Below, piece after piece: positions 53,485-63,036 of a stretch of DNA of 64,000 bases (the stretch's first letter is position 1; every line of letters starts with the position of its first letter). The stretch covers positions 124,001 to 188,000 of the forward strand of contig JAYPVI010000003.1 of NCBI GenBank assembly GCA_038134525.1, read 5' to 3'. Position numbers and translations under genes: made by a program. The DNA comes from GCA-002727735 sp038134525. Its GTDB lineage: Bacteria; Bacteroidota; Bacteroidia; Flavobacteriales_D; Parvicellaceae. Under the pieces are notes generated by a model. It saw nothing but the letters and a program-made list of their open reading frames with translations. It was not told the DNA's origin and made no database searches.

Positions 53485-54471
53485 TTAGTAAGCCCATCTT
53501 AAGAAAATACTTCCCCAGGTGAAGCCTCCACCAAAAGCTGCAAGTACGATTTGATCTCCTTTTTTTAGCTTATTTTCCCATTCCCACAAGCAAAGTGGTA
53601 TAGTTGCTGCAGTGGTATTTCCATATTTTTCAATATTGATCATCACCTTATCTTTAGTGAGGCCCATTCTGTTTGCAGTGGCATCTATAATTCTTAAATT
53701 AGCTTGATGTGGAACGAGCCAATCAACGTCTTCTCCTTTTAGATTATTTCTTTCCATTATTTCGGCAGATACATCAGCCATACTAGTGACGGCAAATTTA
53801 AAAACAGATCTACCTTCTTGATAAACGTACATGTCAGGGTGACCCACATTATCCTTTGTGATAGGGTGTGCTGAACCTCCTAATTTCTGGTTAAGGTATT
53901 CCTTTCCTGAACCATCAGCTTTCAAAACAGAATCAATTATCCCATAACCTTCTTGATTAGGTTCTAACAAAACACCACCACAACCATCTCCAAAAATGAT
54001 GCAAGTATTTCTATCTTCATAATTAATGATGGAGGACATGATGTCTCCTCCAATTACAATTACCTTTTTATATTTACCAGACTCTACAAATTGTTGACCT
54101 GTTACTAAAGCATAAAGAAAACCCGAACATGCTGCAGACAAGTCAAATCCCCAAGCATTAGTTGCTCCACTCTTGTGGCAAATGAGATTAGAGGTGCTTG
54201 GGAATCGATGATCAGAAGTAACGGTTCCTACTATAATCATGTCAATCTCTAGTGGAGAAATTCCCTTTTTCTCACAAATTGTTTTAACTACATCCGCTCC
54301 TAAATCCGATAAAGTTTCACCCTCATTAACAATTCTTCTTTCTTTAATGCCTGTACGAGTAACAATCCATTCATCGTTTGTATCAACCAATTTTTCAAGG
54401 TCAAAATTAGAAAGAATTTTTTCAGGCACTTTTCCGTGAACAGCGGTTATTGCAGCTTTTAATTTATTCAT
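53485..54471 (-). CDS. fabH: 3-oxoacyl-ACP synthase III
   Basis: Ketoacyl-ACP synthase III that joins acetyl-CoA (or a branched-chain acyl-CoA) to malonyl-ACP to start fatty acid synthesis, 328 aa, cytoplasmic. The catalytic triad is visible: Cys in SAACSGFLYA (about 112), His in VPHQANLRI (about 251) and Asn in YGNTTAA (about 283). The length is standard. Start and plsX stop overlap (ATGA). Bacteroidota make branched iso-fatty acids, so branched primers are likely substrates, though this cannot be read from the sequence. Confidence 0.96.
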   Translation of the reverse strand: MNKLKAAITAVHGKVPEKILSNFDLEKLVDTNDEWIVTRTGIKERRIVNEGETLSDLGADVVKTICEKKGISPLEIDMIIVGTVTSDHRFPSTSNLICHKSGATNAWGFDLSAACSGFLYALVTGQQFVESGKYKKVIVIGGDIMSSIINYEDRNTCIIFGDGCGGVLLEPNQEGYGIIDSVLKADGSGKEYLNQKLGGSAHPITKDNVGHPDMYVYQEGRSVFKFAVTSMADVSAEIMERNNLKGEDVDWLVPHQANLRIIDATANRMGLTKDKVMINIEKYGNTTAATIPLCLWEWENKLKKGDQIVLAAFGGGFTWGSIFLRWAY

Positions 54472-55406
54472 TTAAATGCAGTTTTTATTTTGTTGGTTAG
54501 GTTTGAATGAATCAAGTCTTTTCCAAGTAAAATCATGTTTTTGATAGCCTTATCATTACTTATACCATGACCAATGAGAACATTCCCACTTACACCAAGT
54601 ACTGGTGTTCCCCCATAGTTTTCATAATTAAATCTTTTAAAGTAGTCGTCTAATAAATTGCGCTTTGCAAGAAGTGCAAAGAAGGATTCAGCTTGTTTAA
54701 GAACTACATTTCCAGTGAATCCATCACAAACGATTACATCTGCTTTATCATTAAATAAGTCTCTTCCTTCAACGTTACCCACAAAATTGATATCATCATT
54801 ATCTTCAAGTAATTGATAAGCTGCTTGGGTAAGTAAATTCCCCTTCCCCTTTTCTTCCCCTATGTTCAGAAGCCCAACTTTTGGTTTTATTAACCCATAT
54901 ACATTCTCTGCAAATAAACTTCCTAAAATAGCAAACTGAAAAAGCACATCAGGTTTGCAATCTGCATTTACTCCAACATCTAAGATTAAGCCTACAGATC
55001 CATTTTCTTTTGGTAAAACAGATGTAATACATGGTCTTATAACTCCTTTAATGGGCCCAACAGAGAACATGCTTCCTACCAGCATTGCTCCTGAGTTTCC
55101 GGCACTTGAGAAAACATCAATTTCTCCTTTTTTTAATGCTTCAAATCCAACACTTATGCTGTTATTGGGCTTTTTTCTTATCGCTTTAGTAGCATGTTCA
55201 TTCATTGCGATATACTCATCAGCATGAATGAATTCGAACAACGATTTGTCAACATTGTTTTTTTCGAGTATTTCTTGAGCAATTTCTGAGTCTCCAATTA
55301 GAACAATTTTTTCTCTATCACCAAGTTGTTTTGATGCTAAGATAGCTCCATGAAGAGTTGAATGCGGGGCATGGTCACCCCCCATTATATCAAGACCAAT
55401 TTTCAC
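54468..55406 (-). CDS. plsX: Phosphate acyltransferase PlsX
   Basis: Makes acyl-phosphate from acyl-ACP for phospholipid synthesis, 312 aa, peripheral to the membrane. The start KIGLDIMGGDHAP (2-14) is the family signature and CDGFTGNVVLKQAE lies at about residue 225. The start codon is GTG at 55406, which gives this exact signature. The gene follows rpmF by 19 bp and overlaps fabH by 4 bp, the common plsX-fabH order. Confidence 0.96.
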   Translation of the reverse strand: MKIGLDIMGGDHAPHSTLHGAILASKQLGDREKIVLIGDSEIAQEILEKNNVDKSLFEFIHADEYIAMNEHATKAIRKKPNNSISVGFEALKKGEIDVFSSAGNSGAMLVGSMFSVGPIKGVIRPCITSVLPKENGSVGLILDVGVNADCKPDVLFQFAILGSLFAENVYGLIKPKVGLLNIGEEKGKGNLLTQAAYQLLEDNDDINFVGNVEGRDLFNDKADVIVCDGFTGNVVLKQAESFFALLAKRNLLDDYFKRFNYENYGGTPVLGVSGNVLIGHGISNDKAIKNMILLGKDLIHSNLTNKIKTAFK

Positions 55407-55425
55407 AGGAAAATAAACCTATCGA

Positions 55426-55617
55426 TTATAGGGAGGTTTCTTTCTCCATTACTACTTTTCCTTTGTAGTATAATTTACCTTCAGACCAATGAGCTCTATG
55501 GTAAAGATGAGTTTCACCTGTAGTTGGGCATGTTGCAAGTTGCTGAGTAGAAGCTTTATAATGAGTTCTTCTCTTATCTCTTCTAGTTTTTGACTGTTTG
55601 CGTTTAGGATGTGCCAT
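55426..55617 (-). CDS. rpmF: 50S ribosomal protein L32
   Basis: Large-subunit ribosomal protein, 63 aa. The start AHPKRKQSKTRRDKRR is the L32 N-terminus. Only one Cys of the usual zinc ribbon remains (CPTTGETHLYHRAHW), so this is the zinc-independent type usual in Bacteroidota. It stands between the yceD-like gene and plsX, the conserved order. Confidence 0.96.
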   Translation of the reverse strand: MAHPKRKQSKTRRDKRRTHYKASTQQLATCPTTGETHLYHRAHWSEGKLYYKGKVVMEKETSL

Positions 55618-55648
55618 AACTATGTATTAATATTTGTTTTTCATCAAG

Positions 55649-56167
55649 TTAATTTTCTTTTAATTTTTTAAGTGCATCCCATCTTGGATCATGATCAAAT
55701 TTATTATTTTGATTATGATAGGAATAAGCTTCAATTATTTTGACTTGTTCTGGGTTGCAGTCATTGTCGTTGTGAATATTCCTTTTAGGAAAATTCAACA
55801 TGAAGTTTTCGTAAATAATAAATGCCATATTGTATTTATAGCTTTCATATGGAATATAAATAACATCATCTTTTATTATTTCTACCTCAACATGATCAAA
55901 TTTGATATAGTTCTGGTATGACTGACTGTAGGTTAAGATCATATTATCTAAACAACGATCACAATGAACTACAGAATTAACAGACAATTCCATTCTTATG
56001 TCAAGTAAATGAGTTTCCTTTCTGATGTCTGCATCGATCGAAATTACACCATCGAATTGAAATGCAGGATTAAAAAATTCAAAGAACGTTTTGTCTATTT
56101 TAAAGTTAAATGAATTCGATCCAGTCTTTAAACTTGAAAACGAAATGTCAAATTCTTCCAAATTCAT
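55649..56167 (-). CDS. YceD family (DUF177) protein
   Basis: Protein of 172 aa, sequence-poor but with the family's CDRCLDNM (about residues 73-80) and an acidic middle. Its place directly before rpmF is the main evidence. YceD is linked with 23S rRNA or ribosome biogenesis; the exact role is not settled. It is the first gene of the cluster and has a -7 promoter box 16 bp upstream. Confidence 0.85.
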   Translation of the reverse strand: MNLEEFDISFSSLKTGSNSFNFKIDKTFFEFFNPAFQFDGVISIDADIRKETHLLDIRMELSVNSVVHCDRCLDNMILTYSQSYQNYIKFDHVEVEIIKDDVIYIPYESYKYNMAFIIYENFMLNFPKRNIHNDNDCNPEQVKIIEAYSYHNQNNKFDHDPRWDALKKLKEN

Positions 56168-56183
56168 TTTTTAAAATAGTTGG

Positions 56184-56191
56184 CAAATTTA
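56184..56191 (-). promoter_or_regulatory. Promoter -7 element for the yceD-rpmF-plsX-fabH-acc cluster
   Basis: The minus strand reads TAAATTTG (TAnnTTTG), 16 bp before the ATG. No clear -33 box. Confidence 0.5.
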
Positions 56192-56217
56192 GGTATAATG
56201 TCTAGAAGAAAAAAACT

Positions 56218-57120
56218 TTAATTAAAATTGATGAAAATTTCCGGATCTAGAGGGTAGCCATTATGCCATAATTCAAAATGTAAATGAGGACCAGTAGAAT
56301 GTTCGCCACTATTACCTACTATGGCAATAGGTTCTCCAGATTCTACAAAATCTCCAATTTCTTTCAGTATTTCAGAGTTGTGTTTGTAGATAGAAATCAG
56401 GTTCTTTTTGTGTTGAATATGTACAACATGTCCGTCATTTGGCGACCAATTATGGTAAATAATAGTGCCATTTAATATGGAAGAAACGGCTTCATTTTTT
56501 GGTGCAATAATATCAATACCGAAATGACCATTTGAAATATTCATTTTATTTGTGATTTCTCCTTTTACAGGAGGGAAAAGCAAAAGTTCGGGGAGGACCT
56601 CACTTTTAAGTGCGCCACCTGGAATAATATCAATATCAAATTTCTCTCTATTTTGTACTTTTTCGCGCATTGATTTTTCTGAAGAAGAAACTTCGTTTTC
56701 GTTTGAATTTGCACTGGGCTTTATTTTTTTCCAGCTAGTGTCGTTCTCATCAATAGGGATGTCTCCATTTAATATTTGCATTACATTATTGATGTATGAT
56801 TTTTCTTTTTCGGTCTTACTTAGGAGCTCATTTAATTTCTGATCAATAACAATGCTTTTATTTTTTATTTCTTGTTGTTGCGTAGGATTAGGATATCCAG
56901 GAATTAAATTTTTAAGTGAAGTGTAAGATATTAATGTGAAAGTAAAAAAGCCCAGAAGGATGGCAAAAAATGTAAACAGCACAAACAAATTTAATTTTGA
57001 AGTAGTGTATGATCTCTTTTCTTCATAATTATCTACATCTAAAATGATAATTCTTTTTTTCTCCTGCACTCTACTAAACCATGAGTGGAATTTAGATGTT
57101 TTTTTGTTTTTTTTAGCCAC
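56218..57120 (-). CDS. M23 family metallopeptidase (LytM domain)
   Basis: Membrane-anchored or periplasmic murein hydrolase or hydrolase activator, 300 aa. A basic N-terminus (KKNKKTSKFHSWFSR) and one transmembrane helix (about 45-65) are followed by a coiled-coil (about 80-120) and the C-terminal M23 domain. HFGIDIIAP (about 195-203) holds the first His-Asp pair and HLHFE (about 277-281) the second zinc site, so the domain looks catalytically complete. The start is GTG at 57120. It is divergent from the PorW gene. Its likely role is cell-wall remodelling during division. Confidence 0.93.
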   Translation of the reverse strand: MAKKNKKTSKFHSWFSRVQEKKRIIILDVDNYEEKRSYTTSKLNLFVLFTFFAILLGFFTFTLISYTSLKNLIPGYPNPTQQQEIKNKSIVIDQKLNELLSKTEKEKSYINNVMQILNGDIPIDENDTSWKKIKPSANSNENEVSSSEKSMREKVQNREKFDIDIIPGGALKSEVLPELLLFPPVKGEITNKMNISNGHFGIDIIAPKNEAVSSILNGTIIYHNWSPNDGHVVHIQHKKNLISIYKHNSEILKEIGDFVESGEPIAIVGNSGEHSTGPHLHFELWHNGYPLDPEIFINFN

Positions 57121-57241
57121 AATTTGCTTTTAAGACAAATATCCTAAAAATTAATAATTAATTCTATAAATAGATTTAGGATTAATTAAATGATAATACA
57201 ATAAGTTGTAAAGTTTGTTGTTAATATTGCAGAATTAAAGC

Positions 57242-59938
57242 ATGAAAAATTTATTTTTTCTTTTAGTATTTATTTTGTTTTTTTCATGTACTACAGAAAA
57301 AAACACGGTCGTTCACAGAACATTTCACAATCTTCATGCAAAATATAATGGCTTTTTTAATGCCAATGAGATCATAAAATCTACGTATAATAAATTTGAT
57401 AATGATCGAACGGAAGATTATGCAGAACTTCTTCCTATATACCCATTACCTACTAAAGACGAGTCTAAGAACTGGTACTCACCAATGGATACAGCGGCTG
57501 CAAAATGTGAATTAGTTATTTATAAACATAGGATGCCCCATTCTAAAAAGGGAAGGTCTAGAAACATGGAATGGTGTAAGTGGATTGATGACAATTGGAT
57601 GACTATAGCAAAAACTAAATTTTACAAACAGGAGTATGGTAAAGCGCTTAAAATTTTTCAATATGTAGAATCCCATTTTGAACTTGAAAATAGCTACTAT
57701 CAAAGTCTTTATTGGCAGGCAAAAACATATATTGAAATGCAAGCATATGAAGAGGCTGAAGAGATATTACTTAATATTATTACAAAATATGAAGAACAAC
57801 AGAAAGAGATAGAAGATCAACCCTTCTTAGAAGAAATTTCTTCAAAAATAAAGCCATACATTACCACATCTAAGAAAAAAATTAGTTTTCGTGAAAAATG
57901 GAAAATCAACACCAATTATGAAGAAAGAGTCAAATTTTTAGAAAACCAAGAATTTAAAGTACCAAACAAATTAATAAATAATATTTATCCTACACTTGCA
58001 AATCTATATTTGAAATTAGGTGAGGAAGAAAAAGCAATTAGTTTTTTGGAAAGTGCCTTAGTATGTAAACATAATAAAGCTTTTAAAACTAGACTTATTT
58101 TCATTCTTGCTCAACTTTACCAAGCTGAAGGTAACCTTAAAGCATCCACATATTATCAATGGGTTGTCAATAGAAATCCTGAATATGATATGGCCTTCCA
58201 AGCTAAAATAAATAGGGCACTTTCATTTAGCGGTGGTGATTCAAAAGCAATTAAAGCTCAATTATTAAAAATGTTAAAGGACGATAAGAATATCGAATAT
58301 TTTGATCAAATCTATTTTGCACTTGCTGAAATAGCTTTTTCTGAAGATCAAGAGGATTTGGCTATTGAGTATTTAATAACATCTGTAAGTGTGAGCGTGA
58401 AGAACAAGAAACAAAAGGCTAAATCTTTACAAAAATTGGGTGATTGGAATTACATGAAGGATCAGTATTTAATAGCCTATCAATATTATGACACTATTCA
58501 GCAAGTTTGGGGAAATGATAGTATATCTAAATCAAAAACAATAAAGAGATTTACAATTCTAGAAGGGATTTATCAAAACACAAAAATGATTTCAGATAAT
58601 GATAGCATTCTTAAAATATGTGCACTAAGTACAGAAGAAAGAGAGAAAAAATTATTTGATGTAGCTGACATTATAGAACGTCAAAAAGAACAGGATAAAG
58701 CAAGTAAACTCATGGCAAGTAATAGTGGGCTTCAAATGCCAACAAGTAATTTACCCCTTTCTCAAACTATTTTTTTCTGGGACCAAAACATGCTTAATAG
58801 AGGAAAGTTAAATTTTCTTTCTAAATGGGGGGATAGAAAATTAGAAGATAATTGGAGAAGAGCAAATAAGAAAACTAGTTTAAACGATGATCAATTTGAA
58901 GAGGTTGAGAATGAGGAATTCAATGGCTTATTTGAAGAGTTATTGGCTGGATTACCCTGTGGAGACTCGCTTAAAATAGATCAAATGAAGATGGATGTGT
59001 TAGAATCCATGTTTAGTTTAGGACTGACTCACCACTATGAGACCGAAAATTTATTGAAGGCTAAATATTATTTTAATTTAATAGTAGCAAGTCATCAGCC
59101 CCATGAAACAGCTGTTGCTTCTATTTACGAATTGTATTTAATACACGAAGAGCTAAAAAATAATATGTCTAAGTCAGAAATGAAATCACTTTTATTAACA
59201 AAGTATCCCAACAGTAAATATGCAAAACTACTGAACAATGACCCAAACCTTGAAAAGAGCAATGACCTTAAGGAAAAAGAACGATACGCGAAAGCTTACC
59301 GTGACTACACCAATGGAAAATATCAATTTGCCTATGATTCTGCTCATGCAGCTATGAAAGATACGCTAAACCCCTTGTTTTGTTCCTATAGCTTATTAAG
59401 CGCTTACAGCATAGCTAAAATACCTAACGCTGATGATTCTGCTCGCACTAATTTGATTAAATTACTAAAGAAGACGGTGGACAAATGCATGGGAACTGAA
59501 CAAGGAGAACAGGCTTATGAAATTTTAAAAAACTTGAAGGTCATCAATGCTAATTCTGCTAAAGCTATAGATAAATGGAATTTTGATTATTCACCCGATA
59601 CGATTCATTATTTTGTATTATTTGTACCTAAAGAATCGTTTGATGTTAATGAGGCTAAAATTGCAGTAGCAGATTTCAATTCGACTTCTTTTTCATCCTA
59701 CAACCTTAAAACATCGAATAAGTTTTTAAATACTTCAGATCAAATGATTGTTGTAAAATCTTTTCCGAATTCCATTGAAGCGATGAATTATTATGATGCA
59801 TTCAGGGTAAACAAAGGAAAAATTAAAAATTACAACGATCAGAACTTCTTTTTGCTAACACCAAATAATTTAAAGTCACTTTACTTAGAGAAGAAAATTG
59901 ATAATTATATTGATTTTTTTAAAGCATTTTACCTGTAA
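57242..59938 (+). CDS. porW: T9SS lipoprotein PorW/SprE-like (TPR-rich)
   Basis: Predicted lipoprotein of 898 aa with lipobox FFSC (Cys about 16) and many TPR-like helical repeats from residue 110 to about 760. The motif HNLHAKYNGFFNANE (about residues 29-43) and HRMPHSKKGRSRNMEW (about 97-112) match the SprE/PorW family required for gliding and type IX secretion in flavobacteria. It would act on the periplasmic face as part of the PorKLMN-associated machinery. No other T9SS core gene is near. The ATG after an AT-rich gap gives a proper lipoprotein signal. Confidence 0.88.
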   Translation: MKNLFFLLVFILFFSCTTEKNTVVHRTFHNLHAKYNGFFNANEIIKSTYNKFDNDRTEDYAELLPIYPLPTKDESKNWYSPMDTAAAKCELVIYKHRMPHSKKGRSRNMEWCKWIDDNWMTIAKTKFYKQEYGKALKIFQYVESHFELENSYYQSLYWQAKTYIEMQAYEEAEEILLNIITKYEEQQKEIEDQPFLEEISSKIKPYITTSKKKISFREKWKINTNYEERVKFLENQEFKVPNKLINNIYPTLANLYLKLGEEEKAISFLESALVCKHNKAFKTRLIFILAQLYQAEGNLKASTYYQWVVNRNPEYDMAFQAKINRALSFSGGDSKAIKAQLLKMLKDDKNIEYFDQIYFALAEIAFSEDQEDLAIEYLITSVSVSVKNKKQKAKSLQKLGDWNYMKDQYLIAYQYYDTIQQVWGNDSISKSKTIKRFTILEGIYQNTKMISDNDSILKICALSTEEREKKLFDVADIIERQKEQDKASKLMASNSGLQMPTSNLPLSQTIFFWDQNMLNRGKLNFLSKWGDRKLEDNWRRANKKTSLNDDQFEEVENEEFNGLFEELLAGLPCGDSLKIDQMKMDVLESMFSLGLTHHYETENLLKAKYYFNLIVASHQPHETAVASIYELYLIHEELKNNMSKSEMKSLLLTKYPNSKYAKLLNNDPNLEKSNDLKEKERYAKAYRDYTNGKYQFAYDSAHAAMKDTLNPLFCSYSLLSAYSIAKIPNADDSARTNLIKLLKKTVDKCMGTEQGEQAYEILKNLKVINANSAKAIDKWNFDYSPDTIHYFVLFVPKESFDVNEAKIAVADFNSTSFSSYNLKTSNKFLNTSDQMIVVKSFPNSIEAMNYYDAFRVNKGKIKNYNDQNFFLLTPNNLKSLYLEKKIDNYIDFFKAFYL

Positions 59939-59962
59939 AAAGGCTATCAAAATCGTTTTTTA

Positions 59963-59970
59963 TATATTTG
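59963..59970 (+). promoter_or_regulatory. Promoter -7 element for the bactofilin gene
   Basis: TATATTTG (TAnnTTTG), 9 bp before the ATG at 59980. The short distance would leave a near-leaderless message. Confidence 0.4.
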
Positions 59971-59979
59971 CATCACATT

Positions 59980-60426
59980 ATGGTATTTAAATCAGATAAA
60001 CATACTATGGCAGGTTATTCAAATGGGAGTCAATCTCCAGAAAGACTAAACCGAATTGTGGAAGGTACTCACATAGAAGGTGATATAAAATCGGATTCTA
60101 ACATTAGAATAGATGGTTATGTAAAAGGAACAATTAACGTAAAAGGAAGATTGGTACTTGGTCCTACGGGAAAAATAGATGGGAATATTTTTTGTAAAAA
60201 TGCAGATGTTGAGGGTAAGTTAAATGGGATAATAGAGGTAGATGAGTTGTTATCACTGAAAAGCACAGCTAAACTTCAAGGTGAAATATCAACTAATAAA
60301 CTCTCAATTGAACCAGGAGCTATTTTTTCTGGAAATTGTAAAATGGGTGCCGTTTTAAAGGATATTTCAACAGCTGAAGATAAAATACAAGAACCAGAAA
60401 AAGTTCTTCAGGAAAAATCAGCATAA
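59980..60426 (+). CDS. Bactofilin family cytoskeletal protein
   Basis: Polymer-forming protein of 148 aa with a right-handed beta-helix core (about 30-125): repeated G..I.G..KSDS..RIDGYV-type turns such as VEGTHIEGDIKSDSNIRIDG and GRLVLGPTGKIDGNIF. The flexible ends are typical. Bactofilins form filaments that place cell-wall enzymes; the M23 peptidase gene is 3 kb away. The chosen ATG (59980) replaces a TTG frame extension at 59968. Confidence 0.92.
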   Translation: MVFKSDKHTMAGYSNGSQSPERLNRIVEGTHIEGDIKSDSNIRIDGYVKGTINVKGRLVLGPTGKIDGNIFCKNADVEGKLNGIIEVDELLSLKSTAKLQGEISTNKLSIEPGAIFSGNCKMGAVLKDISTAEDKIQEPEKVLQEKSA

Positions 60427-60455
60427 CTTTCAGATATAGATACAAATTTTAATTC

Positions 60456-60463
60456 TAAATTTG
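60456..60463 (+). promoter_or_regulatory. Promoter -7 element for the universal stress gene
   Basis: TAAATTTG (TAnnTTTG), 21 bp before the ATG at 60485. Confidence 0.45.
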
Positions 60464-60484
60464 TACGCTCAAATTTTTGTAAAA

Positions 60485-61315
60485 ATGAAGACCAAATTAC
60501 TTGTACCTACCGATTTCACTAATGAAGCACATTCTGCTATTCAACACGCTGTAAAATTAGGCGTGATCGTTCAAGCAGAGGTAATCTTACTTAATGTTGT
60601 AAAAGATAAGTCAGAGATATCTAGTGCAACCTCCAAACTAAAGGAAGAAGAGAAATGGGCTAAATCAATAAATGATAGTATTGATGTTCGTTCAATTGTT
60701 AGGGTTGGAAACATATTTGATGATATTGGTGATGCTGCATCAGAATTAGGTGTTTCCCTTATTATTATGGGAACTCATGGAGCTAGTGGATGGCAAAAAA
60801 TCACAGGGAGTTATGCTTTAAAAGTAATAACTAATTCATCGGTTCCCTTTATCGTTGTTCAAGATCAATTAATGAACGATACAGGGTACGATAGTATTGT
60901 TGTTCCACTTGACTTAAATAATGAAACCAAACAAAAATTGGAGATGGTTTCTAGTATTGCCCATTATTTTGATTCTGAAGTTCATTTGATTACTCCAAAT
61001 GAATCGGATGAGTTTTTATCAAACAAATTGAAGGCAAATAGAATTTGGGCCGCTAAATATCTTAAAGGTAAAAATGTGAAGTTTACCACTCAAATTGTGG
61101 AACAAGGAGATAATTTACTTGAAGGGATATTTAAATTATCTAAAAAAGTTGAAGCTGATTTAATCGCCATTATGAATCTTCAAAAAAACTCGCTTATGGG
61201 TATTTTGGGAAGCTCGTATCAACAAGAAATTATCGCTAATAATGCTAAAATTCCTGTTTTGTGCTTAAATCCCCTTAAATTTACTAAAGCTTCAGGAAGT
61301 ATTTTGGTTAGATAA
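60485..61315 (+). CDS. Universal stress protein (tandem Usp domains)
   Basis: Cytoplasmic protein of 276 aa with two Usp folds. The first (about 1-125) starts TKLLVPTDFTNEAHSAIQHA and ends with GTHGASGWQKITGSYALKV (about 95-113), a near match to the ATP-binding G-2x-G-9x-G(S/T) signature. The second (about 135-276) is degenerate (LIAIMNLQKNSLMGILGSSY). A nucleotide-binding stress role is likely. The ATG at 60485 starts exactly at the first strand; the frame would allow a TTG at 60461 but this lies on the promoter. Confidence 0.9.
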   Translation: MKTKLLVPTDFTNEAHSAIQHAVKLGVIVQAEVILLNVVKDKSEISSATSKLKEEEKWAKSINDSIDVRSIVRVGNIFDDIGDAASELGVSLIIMGTHGASGWQKITGSYALKVITNSSVPFIVVQDQLMNDTGYDSIVVPLDLNNETKQKLEMVSSIAHYFDSEVHLITPNESDEFLSNKLKANRIWAAKYLKGKNVKFTTQIVEQGDNLLEGIFKLSKKVEADLIAIMNLQKNSLMGILGSSYQQEIIANNAKIPVLCLNPLKFTKASGSILVR

Positions 61316-61327
61316 GGAATTCTAAAG

Positions 61328-63028
61328 ATGCTTTCAGAACAAGAATTTATTAGAAGGGAAAGCCTTCAAAAACTAAGGGAGTACGGTATTGACCCTTACC
61401 CAGCTAAAGAGTTTGAAAGAACCCATTATTCTACCGATATTCTAGGTAATTACAAAGAAGGTGAAAAGGTAGTTCTTGCAGGAAGATTATTACGAAGAAA
61501 AATTCAAGGTAAAGCTAGTTTTGGTGTTATTCAAGATGCAAAAGGGAAAATTCAGGTCTATTTTAATCGAGATTCAATATGCCCAAATGAAGACAAAAGT
61601 CTTTATAATGATGTTTTTAAAAAGTGGCTTGACTTAGGAGACTTTATTGGAATTGAAGGTGTAGTTTTCAAAACCAGAGTAGGTGAAATTACAATCGAAG
61701 TTCATCAATTTCATCTTTTGAGTAAATCTTTAAAACCACTACCATTACCAAAGGTGGATAAAGAAGGAAAAGTGTATGACGCTTTTAATGATCCTGAAAT
61801 GCGTTACAGAAGAAGATACGTTGATTTAGTAGTTAATGATCATGTAAAAGAAACGTTTGTAAAGCGTTCAAAAATCATGTCAAGCATGCGTAACTTCCTA
61901 AACCAAAGAGGATATTTAGAAGTTGAAACACCTATACTCCAACCTATTCCGGGGGGTGCGGCTGCCAGACCTTTTATTACTCACCACAATTCCCTTGATA
62001 TTCCGCTCTATTTGAGAATAGCAAATGAACTCTATTTAAAACGACTTATTGTAGGTGGATTTGAAGGTGTTTATGAGTTTGCTAAAGATTTCCGAAATGA
62101 AGGAATGGATAGAACGCATAATCCAGAGTTTACACAAATGGAAATTTATGTAGCCTATAAGGACTATAAGTGGATGATGGATTTTACAGAAAATATGCTG
62201 GAAACAATTTGTTTAGAAGTATTAGGGACTACGGAGGTTAAAATTGGTGAGAATACGGTTAATTTTAAAAAACCGTTTAAGCGAATTTCCATGTTGGATT
62301 CTATAAAAGAACATACTGGTATAGACATCTCAAACATGGACGAATCTAAAATTAGAGAAGTGTGTTCTAAACTTGGTGTGGAAGTAGATGACTCTATGGG
62401 TAAAGGAAAATTAATTGACGAAATTTTTGGGGAGAAATGTGAAAGCACATATATCCAGCCTACTTTCATTACTGATTATCCTGTTGAAATGTCTCCATTG
62501 TGCAAAAAACATAGAGATAATCCTGAACTTACTGAGCGATTTGAACTAATGGTTAATGGAAAGGAATTAGCAAATGCCTACTCAGAGCTAAACGACCCTA
62601 TTGATCAAAAAGAACGTTTTGAGGAACAAGTCAAGTTGGCAGAGAAAGGGGATGATGAAGCGATGTTTATCGATTTAGATTTTGTAAGAGCATTAGAATA
62701 CGGAATGCCCCCAACCTCAGGTATGGGAATTGGTATTGATAGATTAGTTATGTTTCTGTGTAATCAGCCGTCAATTCAAGAAGTTATTTTCTTTCCTCAA
62801 ATGAAGCCAGAAGTATGGCAAAATGATCAGCAAGAAAATAATTTAACTGATAATGAGAAAATAATTTTAGACATTTTATCAAAAGAGAATAAAATGGATT
62901 TAGTTAAGCTAAAAAATTTAACTGGATTGTCAAACAAGCAATGGGATAAGTCGATTAAATCACTGGGAAAACAAGGTTTTACTAAAGTATTGAAAACGGA
63001 AAATGGCTTAACTATTGAAATCAATTAG
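61328..63028 (+). CDS. lysS: Lysine--tRNA ligase (class II)
   Basis: Charges tRNA-Lys, 566 aa, cytoplasmic. An N-terminal OB fold (about 50-150) is followed by the class II core: motif 2 around FRNEGMDRTHNPEFTQMEIY (about 257-276) and motif 3 GIGIDRLVMFL (about 468-478). The usual bacterial enzyme ends near residue 500; here about 65 further residues form a helical, winged-helix-like tail (NEKIILDILSKENKMDLVKL onward). Extended LysRS forms are known in Bacteroidota. It is 12 bp after the universal stress gene and convergent with the last gene. Confidence 0.96.
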   Translation: MLSEQEFIRRESLQKLREYGIDPYPAKEFERTHYSTDILGNYKEGEKVVLAGRLLRRKIQGKASFGVIQDAKGKIQVYFNRDSICPNEDKSLYNDVFKKWLDLGDFIGIEGVVFKTRVGEITIEVHQFHLLSKSLKPLPLPKVDKEGKVYDAFNDPEMRYRRRYVDLVVNDHVKETFVKRSKIMSSMRNFLNQRGYLEVETPILQPIPGGAAARPFITHHNSLDIPLYLRIANELYLKRLIVGGFEGVYEFAKDFRNEGMDRTHNPEFTQMEIYVAYKDYKWMMDFTENMLETICLEVLGTTEVKIGENTVNFKKPFKRISMLDSIKEHTGIDISNMDESKIREVCSKLGVEVDDSMGKGKLIDEIFGEKCESTYIQPTFITDYPVEMSPLCKKHRDNPELTERFELMVNGKELANAYSELNDPIDQKERFEEQVKLAEKGDDEAMFIDLDFVRALEYGMPPTSGMGIGIDRLVMFLCNQPSIQEVIFFPQMKPEVWQNDQQENNLTDNEKIILDILSKENKMDLVKLKNLTGLSNKQWDKSIKSLGKQGFTKVLKTENGLTIEIN

Positions 63029-63036
63029 TTATTCCG

